Below are positions 1 to 15,097 of a DNA stretch of 64,000 bases, piece after piece (within the stretch, counting starts at the first letter, position 1; the number at the start of each line of letters is the position of its first letter). Source of the DNA: Jackrogersella multiformis (taxonomy: Eukaryota > Ascomycota > Sordariomycetes > Xylariales > Hypoxylaceae); contig CADCXD010000011.1 in the NCBI GenBank assembly GCA_902806575.1, forward strand, positions 1,178,001 to 1,242,000, written 5' to 3'. Both the position numbers and the translations under genes were made by a program. The notes beneath the pieces were generated by a model. That model was not told where the DNA came from. It worked only from the letters and a program-made list of their open reading frames with translations, and did not search any database.

Positions 1-1017
1 TTAACTGCGTTTTTAAAAAATTAACAGTTTTTATATTATTTTTCATATTAAAAATATCGAGGTAAAAACTTTTATTAATAATATAATTTACTTATAATTT
101 ATTTACCTTAATTTTTCCCGATAAATATATTTTATAAAATAATATATTTAATATATTATTTTTTAATAAAATTTAAAAAATAAAAATTTTAACGTTAATA
201 TTAATAGATAATAAATTATTTTATTTTAATTATAAATATATATTAATAATAATAAAACGTTTAATAATTAATAATTTTTAAAGTTATATAAATTTAATCG
301 TATAATATTTATTTAAAAAAGGTAAATATTATTATTAAAATTAAATATAATATAAGAAAAAATATTAATAATAATTTATATATTATTTTTTAAACGGTTA
401 TTTCATGTTTAATCTTTTAAAAATTAGTTATTAATTATTTAAGTTAGTTTATATATAACTTAAAAATAAGTTTAAACGAAATATATAAAGAAATAAAACG
501 ATTTTGAATAAAAATACGTTTTTTAAATTAAATATTAATAAATATATAAAATATTACAATAATTAATAAAAACGTATTTTAAAAAAGGCTTATTATAAAT
601 ATTATTAACATTTAATGTAAATTAATATAAAATGATTTATAATAATATTAAATTAAGGAAACTAATTAAAATAATTTATAATAAATAATATAATATTTTA
701 AAAGTAATTTTACGTTTATTAATACTATTTAATTAATTTATATTATTTTTATAAGGTTTATATTAATAAGTTTTACTTAACATAAGATTTTTTATCACGT
801 TTTATATTAATTAATAATTATTTTTATTACAAGATATTTTTTTAAAAAAAGAATAATTATATATTATTTTTTATTATTGTTTATATCTTTTTTCTCTTAA
901 TTTAAACTTCAAAATAAATGCCTTACTTTTTAAATATAACCTTTTTCTTTTTAAATATAAAAAATATTAAAATTATAAAGTAAATTTATTTATTAAATAA
1001 TTAAACTTATTAAATTT

Positions 1018-1450
1018 AAATAAATAATTTTTTTTTAATAATATTTATAAATTATAATAATATAAAGCGTAATATTAATATAATTCACGTTAATATTTAA
1101 CTTTAAATTATTTAAAAAATTATTTATAAATAATATAAAAAAAGTTTCATTTTTATTTATTTAATATAAATTTTTCTTATAATATTTATCGCAATTAACG
1201 TTTCGATTTTAACTTTAATTATATTTTTTATATTTTTATTAATCTTTTTAATTATTATGTTAGCGATTATTTTAATAGTTATTATAATAATTTCGTTTAT
1301 AATTATTATTTTAACGTTTATTTTCTAATTATTTTGTTAATCGTTTCGTTAATTATCTTTATAATTACTTTATTAATTATTTTTGCGATTACTTTAATAA
1401 TCTTAATTATCGTTTTAACGGTTTTAATTATTATTTTAATAATCTTAATT
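1018..1450 (+). repeat. Diverged repeat, copy 1 (partner at 46.5 kb)
   Basis: The segment matches 46,518-46,790 in the same orientation. It shares the stretch with ataatatttataaattata near its start and then a T-rich part with triplet-like periodicity (units such as attatttta, aattattat). This copy has about 100 extra bases near 1,140-1,240. The periodic part may be a decayed low-complexity coding segment. The boundaries were judged by eye. Confidence 0.6.
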
Positions 1451-3420
1451 ATTATATAAATAATATTAATTAAAATTTTATTAATTATTATTATAAAAGC
1501 TTAATAACGTATAATATTCCTTTTGTTATTAATTAAAATAAAAAAATCTAAATTATTTTTAAAAAAACAAATCTTATATTATTTTCATTATAATAAAAAT
1601 TTTTTTTTAACTTTTTACATATAATCTTAAAAGATTTTAACCTTATATAAAATTTAAAAATTTATAATAATTCTATATTAATTCTAATTGTTCAATCTTA
1701 TTATTTTATAAATATATACGTATTAAATTTTCCTTTAAATATATATATAAATAATATTATTACCTTTAAATAATTTTATAACGTTTAATATAATAAATAT
1801 AAATAAAATAAACGTTATATTTAAGTTTAAATAAAATTATTCCTTTAAATATTTAAGCATTTTATTTAATTTAGAAATTTATTCTTATCCGCATTTAATA
1901 AAAATAAATTTATTACTTTACTAATATTATAATATTTCGTTTAATAAAATAAGAAAAAGTATAAAAAATTACTTTATAATTAATGATAATATTAAAAGAT
2001 TTTTATATAATATTAAAAGTAAACTTAATAAATTAAGCTTTTATTTTCGATTAAAATACCTTTTATATTATACCATAAAAATTACCTTTAAGATTAATTT
2101 TTATTATTTTATTTATTATAAAATAATTTTTAATTTTAATTTTATATATTTATAATATTATAATTTAAGGTTAATTATAGAAAGAAATTTAAATTATTAA
2201 TTATTATATTATTAAAAGTATATATATTTAAGTTACGAAATTATATATATTATAAGTTTTATATTTATAAATGTACGAAATATTAAATAAAAAATAAATT
2301 AATTTTAAAGATATTTATTTAATAATTAATTTATTAATTATATTTTTTTAACGTTATTTATTTAAGTTAAAAAAGTTTTTTTCGAGATAAATACGGCCGA
2401 AAATATCTTTATTATAAAATTATTAAAATCGTTATATGATCATATTTACGATATTTTAAATTTTTTTTCGTATTATTTTAATTAATTTTTATTAATGTTA
2501 TATTTTTTAATATATAAATAATATTATAATATAATTTATAACATATTTATAAATATTAAATTTTTACTAACTTTTTAGCGAGGTTTATTATTATATAAAA
2601 ATTAAAACATTTTAACATAAAATTTTATAATTTATTAATTTATTTAGTTTTTAATTAAGAAACGAAAGTTTTTAAATTTTATCGAAATATTTAAGGTATT
2701 TATTTAAAAAGTTACTTAATTAATTATAATTTTAAAGTTTCTTAATTTATAATTTATTAATTCTTTAAGTAATTATTATTTTTTAGTTTTTAATTTAGTT
2801 TAACAATAAGGTTTTATTAATAATAATTTTAAATATTTTAATATAAGTTATCGGTATAAAACTTATTAATTTTATATATTATTTATTAAGTTTATTAATA
2901 TACGGCTTTTTTATAAAAGATTTAAAAAATTATTTATTTTATATTTAATAATATTTATATTTTATATGTTAATTTAATTTACGACTTAATTAAGTAATTA
3001 TTATAAGTTGTGAATTAATATTTTTTAAAATATTATGTTAATAATATATATAATTTAATATATTTATTTATAATATTTATAAATAAAAAACGCGATTTAA
3101 ATAAGTTTAATACTTAAAAATTTAACATTAAAATTAATGTACGCATAATAAAAAGATTAAATAAAAAAGATTAAATTAATATAAATAATTAAAACGAAGT
3201 TATATAATGTAATAAATTAAAGTTTAATATACTTAAGATATTAAGTAAAAAAATAATTATTTATTAAATAAATAAGCTTTAACGTTAAAAGTTTAATAAA
3301 TTTTTAATTAATTTAATATTAGTTTTACAATTATCTTTACGAATTAAAGTTTAATCTTAATTACGTTAATATCGTTCGTTTTTAAATATTATAAAAATAT
3401 AATAAAAAATAAATAAAAAT

Positions 3421-3500
3421 AAGCGATAATAAATTGTAATAAACTATAATAAAATACGGTAAATTACGGTAAGTTATAATAAATTACGGTAAAATATAAT
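3421..3500. repeat. Short degenerate tandem repeat, unit about 11-12 bp
   Basis: The motif aaattacggt and its mutated forms (aactataata, aaatacggta, aagttataat) recur at about 11-12-bp spacing. It lies in otherwise featureless AT-rich DNA. Confidence 0.5.
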
Positions 3501-6500
3501 AAAATAATTATAATTATAATTACGATAATTTAATTATTATTGAATTATATTAAAATAATATTATTTTAAATAATTAATAAATATATATATATATATACTT
3601 TAAAAAAATTAAGTAAATATATATATTAATAATAAAAGATTTAAATATTATTTCTTAAGTATTAAAAATTAAGGTTTAATTTTAAAATATGTAACTTTAA
3701 TTAAATTAATCGAAAAAAAAAGATATAAATAAATATTAATAAAGTAAAAATAAATAAAAGTTTTATTTATTTTTTTAATTTTTTATTAATATAATTATTT
3801 TGATATATTAATATTTATCGTACTTTAAATAACGATAAAATATAAATATATTTAAAGGCCTCGTTTTATTATAAGGGGTTTTCTGAAAAAAACGGATCTT
3901 TCGAATAATTTTTAACGAAAATAATAGTTAAAAATAAATTATATAAGCTTTAAAACCTTTAATTAATTAAATTTTCTTCGAAAAATAATTACGTAATTAT
4001 TACAACACGTTTATGTTATAATAAAGTTATAAAATTAAGTATTTTTTAACGAAAAATAAGTACGTATAAATTTTAATAAATATAATATTAAAAGTAATTA
4101 TTCTTAATTTACTTTTTATAAAGTTTTTTATTTTTATTTTATAATTAATAATATCGCTTATAATATTATATAAGTATTTTTAATATTTAAAATCTTAATT
4201 TAAATATTATTAACGTAATCGATTATAAATATAGTTTATTATTATTTAAATTTAATTAATATAAGTTCAATATTACGTAAAATTATAATAATTTTATAAA
4301 TAATTATAAAACAAATTTTATTATAATATTTATAAAAGATTTTAAATTTTTATTTAAGTAAATTTTATCTTTTGAATATTATTACTTAATGTAGCTTTTA
4401 TTACGTTTATTATTACGAAAAGGTTAATTAATAAAAAAAAAAAATTTTATATCGTTATTAATAAAATAAATTTGTTAATTTTTTAAATTTTAACTTAATT
4501 TATAATATTTATGTTTATATTTTTAATTTTAATTATTTATAATATATTTTGTTTAACGAGGTAATATTATTAAATAAAAACGATAATAATAATGATAAAT
4601 TTATTAAAAACGTTAAAAATTTATTAAGTTAATTTGTAATATTTAAAAATAAAATATTAAATCGTTTTTTTTATTAAATATGTAGATAACCGAAATCTTT
4701 TTTTTAATTTTAAAGCTTTTATTTAAAAAAGCATTTAAAAAAATTAAAAAAACGTAAGCGTTTTAATAAATTTATTATTATAAAATTCATTATTATTAAT
4801 TTAAATAATTCTTTTATTATATTTATATTTTTTAATATAAATAAAAATAAGTTATATAAAGAAATGGTATATTTTATCGATCAGTTTATTAATTTTTTTT
4901 AGTTTTACGTTTAAATATTTTTTATTCATATTATATTTAAAAAATTTATTTAAATTTAAATTTTAAAGTATATAAGATTAATATTATTTTTTATTAAATT
5001 TTGTTATATATAAATATTACAACGAAATGTATAATTATTAAAAGGTTATTATTAGTAATATCTTAATATTTTATTTAAATTAAATATATAATATTAATAA
5101 AGATTATTAAATTTATTATTATATTTATAAGTTAAAAAAAGTAATTATTTAAATATAAAAAGCTTTTAATTTTGTTAAAAAGCGTTTTTATATTTTCGTT
5201 TTATTTTATTTATTAATAAAATAAATTATTACGTTATTATAAAACGACAATAAATTAATTTTAAATTTTAATGTGATTTTTATATTTAAGAAATATATTA
5301 TTTAACGATTTAAAGATAAAATAATATACGATTATTAGTAAAGTAAAAGTATAAATAATTTAAGCTTTAATTTTATTATTAAGAAAAATGTTGTTAATAA
5401 ATATAAATATTAATTATAAGTTAAAAAAAGATTTTATTTATTTATTAAACGATTAAAAAATATATTGTTATTTTTTTATATTATATATATTTTATTAAAG
5501 TCGAGTTAAAACTTATTATAAATAATAAAAATATTTTCGAAAAATAAAATAAGTTAAAAGTTAATGTAATATTATATTTTATTTTTATATTTATTAATAG
5601 TTTTAAAGTATATCGAAATTTATATCGGTTTTTTATTGACGTATATATAATATGTTTAAGTTTTAATAGTAATAATTGTTATCGTTTTAAAAAAATATTT
5701 TTTATAATTTTATATTTTTATGGTTTTGATTTTAAAGATATTATTAAATCGTTATAATTTTTTAAGTAATTAAATTATAAAGTTAAAACTATAATTGATA
5801 ATAAAAATATTATTTTATATGTTTTAACTTTATATTATATCGAAAATATATTTTAATAAAATAAAAATTTAAGTTTTTATGGTTTAAAGGCTTATAAGTT
5901 TTATTAATTTTATGTTATAAAACAATTAATTATTAAATTAAGAAATTTTAACGAAGGTTTTATTTTTAACGTAATTATTTATAAACGATATTATTATTAA
6001 ATTTTAAAAATATGTAAAAATATAAATAATTAATTAAGCGATTTTAAAATTAACAGTTTCGTAATATAATAAAGCTTTAACGAAAATTAATTGGTTTTTT
6101 TAATATTAACTTTATTTTAAATCTTATTTTATTATGTTTATTAAATTTTATTTATTTAAAATATTAAAGGTTTAATAAAATTTTATAAAAAAATGGTAAA
6201 TAATTTTATATTTAAACGTTACGTTTTTAATTTCTTATTTCTTATTTACGAAGTTATTTTTTATTATTATATATTCGTTAATTTATTATTATTTTAATAT
6301 TATTATAATTATAACCTTTTTCCGTTTATATTTATAGGTGTTTTATAACCGACAGCATTAAATGTTTAAAAATAAAATAAAAAGTTATAAATTTTATAAT
6401 ACGTGTTTTTATTATTTTAATTAAATTAAGTAATATTTTAATAAGTAGAAAAATTTCGATTAATAATCGAAAAAATCTTAAAAGTATTATTTACGTAATT

Positions 6501-7799
6501 TAAAACGTATATTAATAATCATATTAATTTATATTATAATTAATTATCGATAATTTTTATACGTATAATTACTTTAATAATTATATGATGTGTTTTTATT
6601 ATAATTACGGTTACGATTATGGTTATAATTATAACGATAAACGAGGTTATGAAAAAAAATTAGTTACCGTTTTGTTTTTAATAATTTCGATAAAGCTGCC
6701 TTTTATTGTAAGGTTTATTATAAGATTATTATCTTTTTTTTGTCGGTAATAAATATATTAATCCTTAACGTTAAAAAGTTAAAAATTAATAACTTTTTAA
6801 AACGCGTAATATAATATTTTAATAATTAAACTTAACTTAATATTTATATCGATATTTATTATTTAATAATTATAAAGGAATATACGTTATTAAAGAATGT
6901 AAATATTTTATTAAATAAGAACTAATATCGATAAAATTTTAATTTTTAATTTATATTGATAAATTATAATAATTAATTTTCAAAAAACTATATAAAACGA
7001 ATTATTTTAATATAAAAAAGTTATTATTAATGAAAGTTAATATATAAATTACGATTTAATTTTTTTTATAAAATGCTTTTTTTTATTACGACTTAAAGTT
7101 AATTTTTAAAATATAAAAGTTATATAATATTTATTCGAATTTTGTTAAATTTATTTTATTTCGTATTAAATTTTAAGTTAAATGTAAACGTAAAAAAAAT
7201 TATTAATATTAACAAATAATCGTTATTAATTATGTTTATATTAAAGGTATAACTTATGTTTTTAATAAAAATTAAATATTATTAATATAATATAATAATA
7301 TAATTAATAATTTTAAATAAATGTTATAATAAATATATATTTAAAATTATAAATAATCAAAGATTTATTAATTTATTAATTTATAGGTTATCTATAATAT
7401 ATTAATAAATTTAATTTTATTATGATTATTAAAATGAAGTTTATAATTATTTAAATAGAGTTTAATAAATGTTTAAAGTTAATATTAAGGTTTAAAAAAT
7501 AACGATTTAAGTAAATCGAAAATTATAATAAATTATATTAAGTTAATTAAAAGTTATAACGAAAAATAACGAATTATTTAAGTATATATTAAAAATTATA
7601 TTTAAAAGTTAACTTTATCTCGATTAATTAAAAATTATAACGGTTTTAAAAATTATTCTTTAAATTTTAAAAAATATATAAAAGGTTAAAAAATATATAA
7701 ATATTTTAATTTATTAAATTATTTATTTTAAATAAAAGTAAAGTTAAATTAATATTATAATAAAAAAAGAAAATAAATATTAATTTAAAGTAATGTTAA

Positions 7800-8344
7800 G
7801 TGAAAATTACTTTTTTTTCCTTACGTGAAGATTGGTTTTTAAAACATTTGTTAACACTTATGCATTATTTATATATTTATTTTTATTAAAGTTATTTCTT
7901 TACGTTAATTTAATTACTTGTTTATTTACTTACTTATTTTAAAGCTACTTAAGTGATCTTTTAACATTATAAAGTGTTACCGTGATCTCGGACGTATTTA
8001 TAATTTCGTACGCGATTTTTTAAGCTTAACGATAATCCATTCTTTTATTATAAGAGATTTTATTATTACCTCGAAACCTTTCGAGGCCTCCGAGGCGGCT
8101 CTTATTTAAGTTATAAAGCAATTAAGCTATTAAATATAATAACTATCGTAAAGTAATAAGGTAAAAATAATAAAAGTAATGATATTATTATTATTATTAT
8201 AAAAATATAAAAAGTTAATGAAATAATGTTTAAAAAATTAATATAAAAAAATTGTTATAATAAAAATAAATGTATAAATAATGTATAATTATTAATAAAT
8301 GTTTTAAAAACAAATTTTCACGTAAAAAAAAAAGTAATCTCCAT
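7800..8344. mobile_element. 545-bp nonautonomous DNA element with long terminal inverted repeats
   Basis: The first 110 bases or so, starting GTGAAAATTACTTTTTTTTC, match the reverse complement of the last 110, which starts ATGGAGATTACTTTTTTTTT. Most differences are G/A or C/T, as RIP would produce. Both ends are flanked by TTAA (7,796-7,799 and 8,345-8,348), a possible target-site duplication, though TTAA is common in this DNA. The centre keeps a GC-rich island at about 8,069-8,104, with a perfect hairpin of 8-bp arms (CCTCGAAA / TTTCGAGG, 8,069-8,086). There is no ORF. The size and structure fit a MITE or internally deleted transposon. It abuts the 4.2-kb element on its right. Confidence 0.75.
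8069..8086. repeat. GC-rich perfect hairpin inside the 545-bp element
   Basis: CCTCGAAA, a two-base loop CC, then TTTCGAGG. It is one of the few GC-rich spots of the AT block and is followed by another short palindromic stretch (CCTCCGAGG). Confidence 0.7.
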
Positions 8345-8354
8345 TTAATATTAT

Positions 8355-11300
8355 TATATTAATATTAATATTTTAGTATTTATAATATTAAAACGTTTAG
8401 TTATAATATTATATAATATTATTTACGGATATATATAATATATAATTATTAATACGTAATAATATACTTGTTAATTATATATTAAGTTTAATAATATAAT
8501 AATTTTATTATATTTTAATTATTTATTTAAATGGTTATTTAAAATAAAATAATATATTATATTTATTAATTTAAAGTTATTAATACGTTCTTTTATTAAT
8601 TATAAAGATATATGTAAAATTTAATTAATTATAATTACGTTTTTATATTTTATTTATTTAAATTATACTTTTTAATTTTTTTATAATTATTACTTACGTT
8701 TTCTTTTTTCTTTTTTATAATTAATATATTACTTAATAACGCTTTTACTTTTAATGTATTTAATTTTAAAAAATAAATTCGTGGTTAATTTAACCTTTTT
8801 AAATATTTAAACTTACTTTTAAAAAAAGATTTTAATTCTTAAAATCCTTTTATAAAAAATTATATTTAATGTTATTAAGTTGAAATGAAACATTATCTTT
8901 TTATAAAAAAAAATTATATTCCTTATTATTTTATCTTTTTTTATCCTTATATTATATGTATCGTTAATGTTATTTATTTTAAGGAAAGTTTTATCGATAT
9001 AATTATACTTAATGCTTTAAATTATTATATAATCGTATTAAATATATAGGTTATTAACGTTTATATCGTAAACGTTATTAAATATAAGATTAATTATATA
9101 AATATACTTAAAATTTCTTACTTAAATATAATTAATAAATTAAGCGAGACGATTAAGCGTTTCTTTTTTATACTTCGTTTTTTACCGTTATTTTGTTATA
9201 ATGGTAATTTTACGTCGTATAATTATCCTCCTTATACATAGTACTTATTTATAAAAAAAAATTACTTTATTATCGTTTTTAAGGCTTTAATTTCGAGGTT
9301 TCCTTACGTTTTAAAATCGTAAATAATTTAGTTATTACGTTAATAAATTAAATTATATATTAGAATTATTAAACTTAAAAATAAAGTTTATAAACGGTTT
9401 TTTATAAACTTATTAATCTTAATATTTCGGATAAATTTCAATATCTTATTTATTATATTAATTAACATTAACGTAAAAATCTTAAATTAATAAAAACAAT
9501 ACGTTATAATTAAAATAATTAGGATTATTAACATATTAAACCTAAACTTTTATAATTAAGCAATTTTTTTATAGTATTTAAAAATCTTGTTATTATAAAT
9601 CCCTGTAAAATTAATTTATAAAATTTATTAATATAATATACGGCTTTAATAAAAGCTATTTTTATCGCTTTAAATATCGCTTTTACGCCGTTATACGTAC
9701 CATTATAAACATTCTTAAACGCTTCACTCGTACTTATTATTACGTTTATATTAACGTTATAAACGTTAATTAAATTATAAAGTTTAAATATACTATTTAT
9801 ATTAAAAATAAAAACATAAAATTCTTACTTTTTAAAATTAATACTTTTATTACATTTTTTTAATTTAATAATAAAATATATATACGTAACTTAAAAACTA
9901 CCATAAAACTTTATATATTTTAAAATTATAATATATATATTATATCTTAATAAAATATTATTATTCGCACTTACCTTTTTTTTCTATAATTAAGTTAAAT
10001 AAAAAAAACGTTATATATATTTTTAAAAGAATAATTTCCAAAGTATACGGTTTGGTTAAATAAATAATCTTAATATAAGTATAAGATTTTTTTATTTTAC
10101 GACAGGTTTACTTTTTTTCAAAAACATAAACCCACGTTTATTTATTTTCTTACATTATTAATTAAAAAAAATTAAAAAATATCGTTTTAAATAAAATACA
10201 TTATTTTCATATTAAATTATAACTTTTATTTTAGCCGTTTAATATATATTTCCTTATTAATCGATTAATAAAAAAACGTAAAAATATTATAAATAAATTA
10301 TACATTATTAATCGTAAAATAAAAATATAATATAATATATATATTTATTTTAATTAATATCCTTTTTTTTACGATAAAAGATAATTTATAAAATAATTTT
10401 AATAAAGTTATAATAGATTTAGACATTATATTTTTACTAGATAATAAGGCTTATAAAATAAAATTTAATACAGATGGTAAAAAAAATATAAATAATAATT
10501 AAAAAAACTTTAAGAAAAAAACTTCCAAAAAGTAAAAGCAAAATTTATATTCCTTTACATTTAAAAGTATTATAAAACCCATAAATAATATTACGAAGTT
10601 AACGTTTAAATTAATCTTAAAAAATAAAGGTGTTACGTTATTTATTTTAAAGGTATAAAATATAAATATTACGGTTTTTATTATAAAAAAATCGTTTCTT
10701 TAATAAAAAAAAATTTAAATTAATTCTCATATAATAACTTTAATTAATAAAATACTTTTATATAAATAACGAAAAAGATTTTAATTTTTAAATATTTTTT
10801 TTTTTTACTTAATTATTTCATTAAATTCGTAATTAATATTTTATTTAAATTTTATCTTATAAAGGTAGGTTTTAACTTATTTTAACGTAAAAAGGAAAGG
10901 TTTAAAAAGGGATAATAACTTTTATTATACTCCCCCTCCGTAAGTTATAAAAGAAAAAATGCCCTTTAAAAAAACCCCGGAAATTAAAAAAATATATATT
11001 AAAGGCAGTTAAATTCTCTTCAATAAAGCCTCTTTAAAGTAAATAAATTAATACTTAATTAACCCTTTTTAATAAAATTAAATATAATTAAAATATTTAT
11101 AATAAACGATTAATTTATTCATTAAAATTAAAATCTACTTTTATTAATATTAATAATTTCTCTTTATTTAAACGATCTATTTTAAAATAATAATTTTATT
11201 ACGTACACGAAAGTATAATTCCTTTTTAACCATTTTATATCCACCCTTTAATAATACTTAAAATTTTCGTTAAAAACATAAATATATAATAAACCTTATA

Positions 11301-12552
11301 TTAAAAAATATACCTTTTTTAAATATTTATCCGTAACAGAGAAATTATTTTAACATTTTAATATTAATTTATAATAATATATTACTTATCGTTATTTAAT
11401 AAAAATACGTTTTAATATCCGTTTATATAATAATAAAGGCTTATAAATTAAGCTTAAATAAGTTTAAAAAAACAAATATCTTTATATATATATAATAACT
11501 TTAATCGTACTATAAATAAATTAAAATATAAATATATATAAATCTTAACAATCATACCTTTTTTTTAATTTATATTATTACTTTTTTATTTTTAAATAAG
11601 CAGCAAAAACTTCTATAATCTTAATATTATAAAAGATTTATACTTTAATATAAATGGTTAATATTTATTGTTAACGTAAGCCATTATATTACCATAATAT
11701 AATATTAAATCTTACAAGGATTCCTTATTAAACTTTTAAAAGAATTCGATTTTATTTTCGATTTAAATAACGTTTAACCATTAAATTCCTTTCCTTATTT
11801 ATTATAACGAATATAATTTAACTATATTTTCTCCGATATAAATAAAACGACCTTTTATTTTATAAAGGTATTTTTAAGCCGTTAATTTAGTTTTAATACG
11901 ATTTATATTTAAATAATACCTAATAATATTAAAAGTTTAAAAATTACGAATGTTTTATTTTTTTTACTTTTTAAGAACGTGAAAATAAGATATGCTATCC
12001 TTATATTTTTTTTATATTACGTAATAATTAATAAATTTATATATATTTTGAAATTGTTTTATAAATTTTTCAGGATTTAAATTATATTTAAAATATATTA
12101 AAAATATAAATTTAACGGCAAATTAAAAATTTCTTATATTATCGAATGAATCTTTTAAATTAAAATCGTTTTTATTAAAGTTATCATTTTTAATATCAAG
12201 AGTAAATATTAATATTAATTATCTTTTTTAAAATGTATAATTTAAAATTATTTTCGGTATTATATTAAAATTTAATTGTTTAAATAAGATGTTTTTTTAT
12301 TATTATTTAATATAATAAAATTTAAAAAGGAAAATATAACTGATCCTTAAAAAGATAAGGTATTTATATTTTATAAGGTATAATGATTTACCTTATAAGT
12401 AAGGTTAAAAAGTTAAGAAGTGGTGAAAATGATATTAAGTATATATGTAATTATTATGTGTGACGAGGTTATAATAAAGATTATGTTTTAATGTATAAGG
12501 CGTTTTTTGGTACGAGTTTTAACCTGGATATTAAAACATATTTAATATTATT
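8355..12552 (+). mobile_element. 4.2-kb RIP-degraded transposon, copy 1
   Basis: This segment matches 42,215-46,430 in inverted orientation over its whole length. I checked the left end, the first kilobase, the part around 10,920-10,960 (tactccccctccg versus a gaggagaaagtata block in copy 2), the part around 11,700-11,880, and the right end. The two copies are the same length, so both are probably near full length. The left and right ends share a short imperfect inverted motif, TGTTTTAATRTYCG. No ORF survives. The size and short inverted termini suggest a DNA transposon, but the encoded enzyme could not be identified by eye. Confidence 0.7.
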
Positions 12553-12554
12553 AA

Positions 12555-13255
12555 TAAAACTTTCTTTAAGATAAATAATATAAAGATAAAAAAAGGTAAA
12601 ATAATAAGGAATACAATTTTTATACCTCGTAAAAAGATAAAGCTTAATCTTAATTTAATAACGTTAAATATAATTTTTAATAAAAGGATCTTAAGAATAA
12701 AAACTTTTTTAAAGACGAATTTAGATATTTAAAAAGGTCGAGCCGACAATAAACCCGTTTTGTAAAATTAAATAGATTAAAAATAAAAACGTTACTAAAT
12801 AATATATTAATTATAAAAAATATAATCTAAATAAATAAAATATAAAAACGTAATTATAATTAATTAAAATTTACATATATCTTTATAATTAATAAAAAAA
12901 CGTGTTAATATAAAAAAAAAGGTCGATAAAAAATTATATAATAATAAAAAATAATTAAAATAAAATAATTTTAATAAATAAAAAAATATATTATATAATA
13001 CGAGATAAATTATATAAATATTATATTATATTAATAAGTTTAAATTAATAAATATAATATATTATATTACCTTAAGTAACCATTTAAATAATTAATTATA
13101 ATATAATAAGATTATTATATTATTAAATTTAATATATAATTAATAAGCATATCGTTACGTATTAATATTTATACGTTATACGTATCCGTAAATAATATTA
13201 TATAATATTACGATTAAATGCCTTAATATTATAAACATTAAGATATTAACACTAA
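12555..13255 (-). mobile_element. Inverted 0.7-kb end fragment of the 4.2-kb transposon
   Basis: This stretch is the reverse complement of 8,355-9,000, the left end of the adjacent element. It matches 45,745-46,430 of copy 2 in direct orientation. It starts where copy 1 stops, at the same point where homology with copy 2 ends. It therefore looks like a partial second element inserted head-to-head, or an inverted duplication, rather than part of the element itself. Until that is settled, 8,355-13,255 could also be read as one element with terminal inverted repeats of about 0.7 kb. Confidence 0.65.
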
Positions 13256-14678
13256 AGCAGTAATATTAAAATTAAAATAATTAAAGAAGTTATCGAAAGA
13301 ATATATAAATACTTTATAAAAAAAGTTAATTTAATATAAGTATATATAATATCTTAATATAAAGAAACGAGTTATTAATAAAATTTAATTTAAATATAAA
13401 AGCTTTATTATTAATTAATAAATTTTTTATTAATTTATAATTATTATTAAAAATAAAATAAGGTTTTATCAAAGTAAATATATTAACTGTAAATTTATTT
13501 AAATTTAATAATATTTTAAAATTTATAATTAAAAAAATATATATATATTTATAATTTTAACCTTTTTTCAATTAGTAATTATTTGTTTTAATAAATAAAT
13601 AAGATTTTTAATAAAATTATGATATTATTAATATATTAAAAAATAATAATAATTAATAAAAATATATAAAATAAAAAACTTGTAATAAACATTTTAATTA
13701 AATATATAATTAAAATAAAATAAATTAATAAAAAATAATTATATTATTTAATTACTCTTATTTTATTATTTAAAATTTTATTAATAATAAAAAAAGTATT
13801 TACTATTATAAACGAGGCTTTATTTTTTGATTAATTACTTATTACGTTTAAGTATAAAGATAAAATAACGGTAATATTTTAAAAATATTAAAATTTTTCA
13901 ACGTTACGTTAACAAGATTTTAAAATTCTTTAATTTTTACGCAACGATTTATAAATTAAAAATTAAAGCCTTTTTAAGGCTTTATTAAAATATATATGGA
14001 TATAATAAGCTTTTTATAAAAATATATCTTATAATATTAATAAAAAATTAAGCTTTTATAAAATAAGAAAATAAAAATATTAATTAAAAAGAAGATTTAA
14101 TAAAATATTTTTTTAAAATCTTAATATAAACGTTAATATATTATAGAAATTATATATATATCGATAAAAAAGTAAATTAAATTTATTTAAAATATTATAA
14201 AAGTAAATTATTAAATTTAATAATATTAACGGATTAAAATGATAATTAAATATCGATCTTAAAAATAAATATATCGAAATAAAAAAGTTTTAAAATTATA
14301 ATATTTTATATAAATATACCTTAAAGTAAAATTAATATAAAAGTTAACGTAATGTATTTAATTATATTTTTATTAAAAGTTTTAATAAAAGTTAAATTAT
14401 AATACGAAGTAATAAAATTAAAAGTTATTTATTTAATTTAAACTTATAAAAATAATAAAAGTTAATTATAATTTTATATATAATTAATTATTATTTTAAT
14501 AAATTATAATATAATAAAATCATTAATATAAATAAAATAAATAATAAGTTAATAATTATTTTAACATAATTATTTTAATTTAATTTTAATGTTTATTATA
14601 TTTTTAAAAAGTTAAATGTAATTTTAAATATATGATTTCGTTTATTAATATAAAATAATATAAAAGATTTAATACAGT

Positions 14679-14713
14679 AAAAAAATAAAATAAAATAAAA
14701 TAAAATAAAATAA
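14679..14713. repeat. (AAATA)n microsatellite
   Basis: At least six near-perfect pentamer units aaata/aataa. They lie within the 2.3-kb repeat, and the inverted paralogue does not show the same expansion. Confidence 0.7.
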
Positions 14714-15097
14714 ATTTTTAAAAATATCTTAAATAAATTTATTTATATATTTATTAAACTTACGTTAAATAATAAGTTTTTAAAAAATATTAAAAAATAT
14801 AATTATAATAAACGATTAAATTATTTACGTATTATTTCTTAAAAAGTAAATAAAAGCAAAATATAATTAAATAATATCCATATAAATTATAAAACAGTTT
14901 TATATATTATATTAAATTAAATAATTTTATTAATTTTTATATATAAAATATTTAATAAAATTCATAATTTAAAATATTATTTTAAATTAAAATAAATATT
15001 TTATAAATTAAAATTAATTTATATTTATAACCTTTTACGAAATGTTTAAAAATATATTAAATATTATCCCGATTATTATAAAAATCGAATTAAATGT

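Larger units (their letters stand above)
1..7799. other. RIP-degraded DNA, no gene; mostly unassigned
   Basis: I see no surviving gene here. A segment at about 1,018-1,450 recurs at about 46,518-46,790 and is listed separately. A short degenerate tandem stretch lies at about 3,421-3,500. The stretch at about 5,700-6,030 reads for a long way with stops that are mainly TAA, which could be former CAA codons of a transposon ORF, but the protein is not recognisable. The remainder is A/T low complexity. Confidence 0.6.

Noticed and set aside
5700..6030. Possible decayed transposon ORF with stops read as former Gln codons
   Set aside because: Long stretches with only TAA stops are expected by chance in such AT-rich DNA, and no catalytic motif could be recognised.
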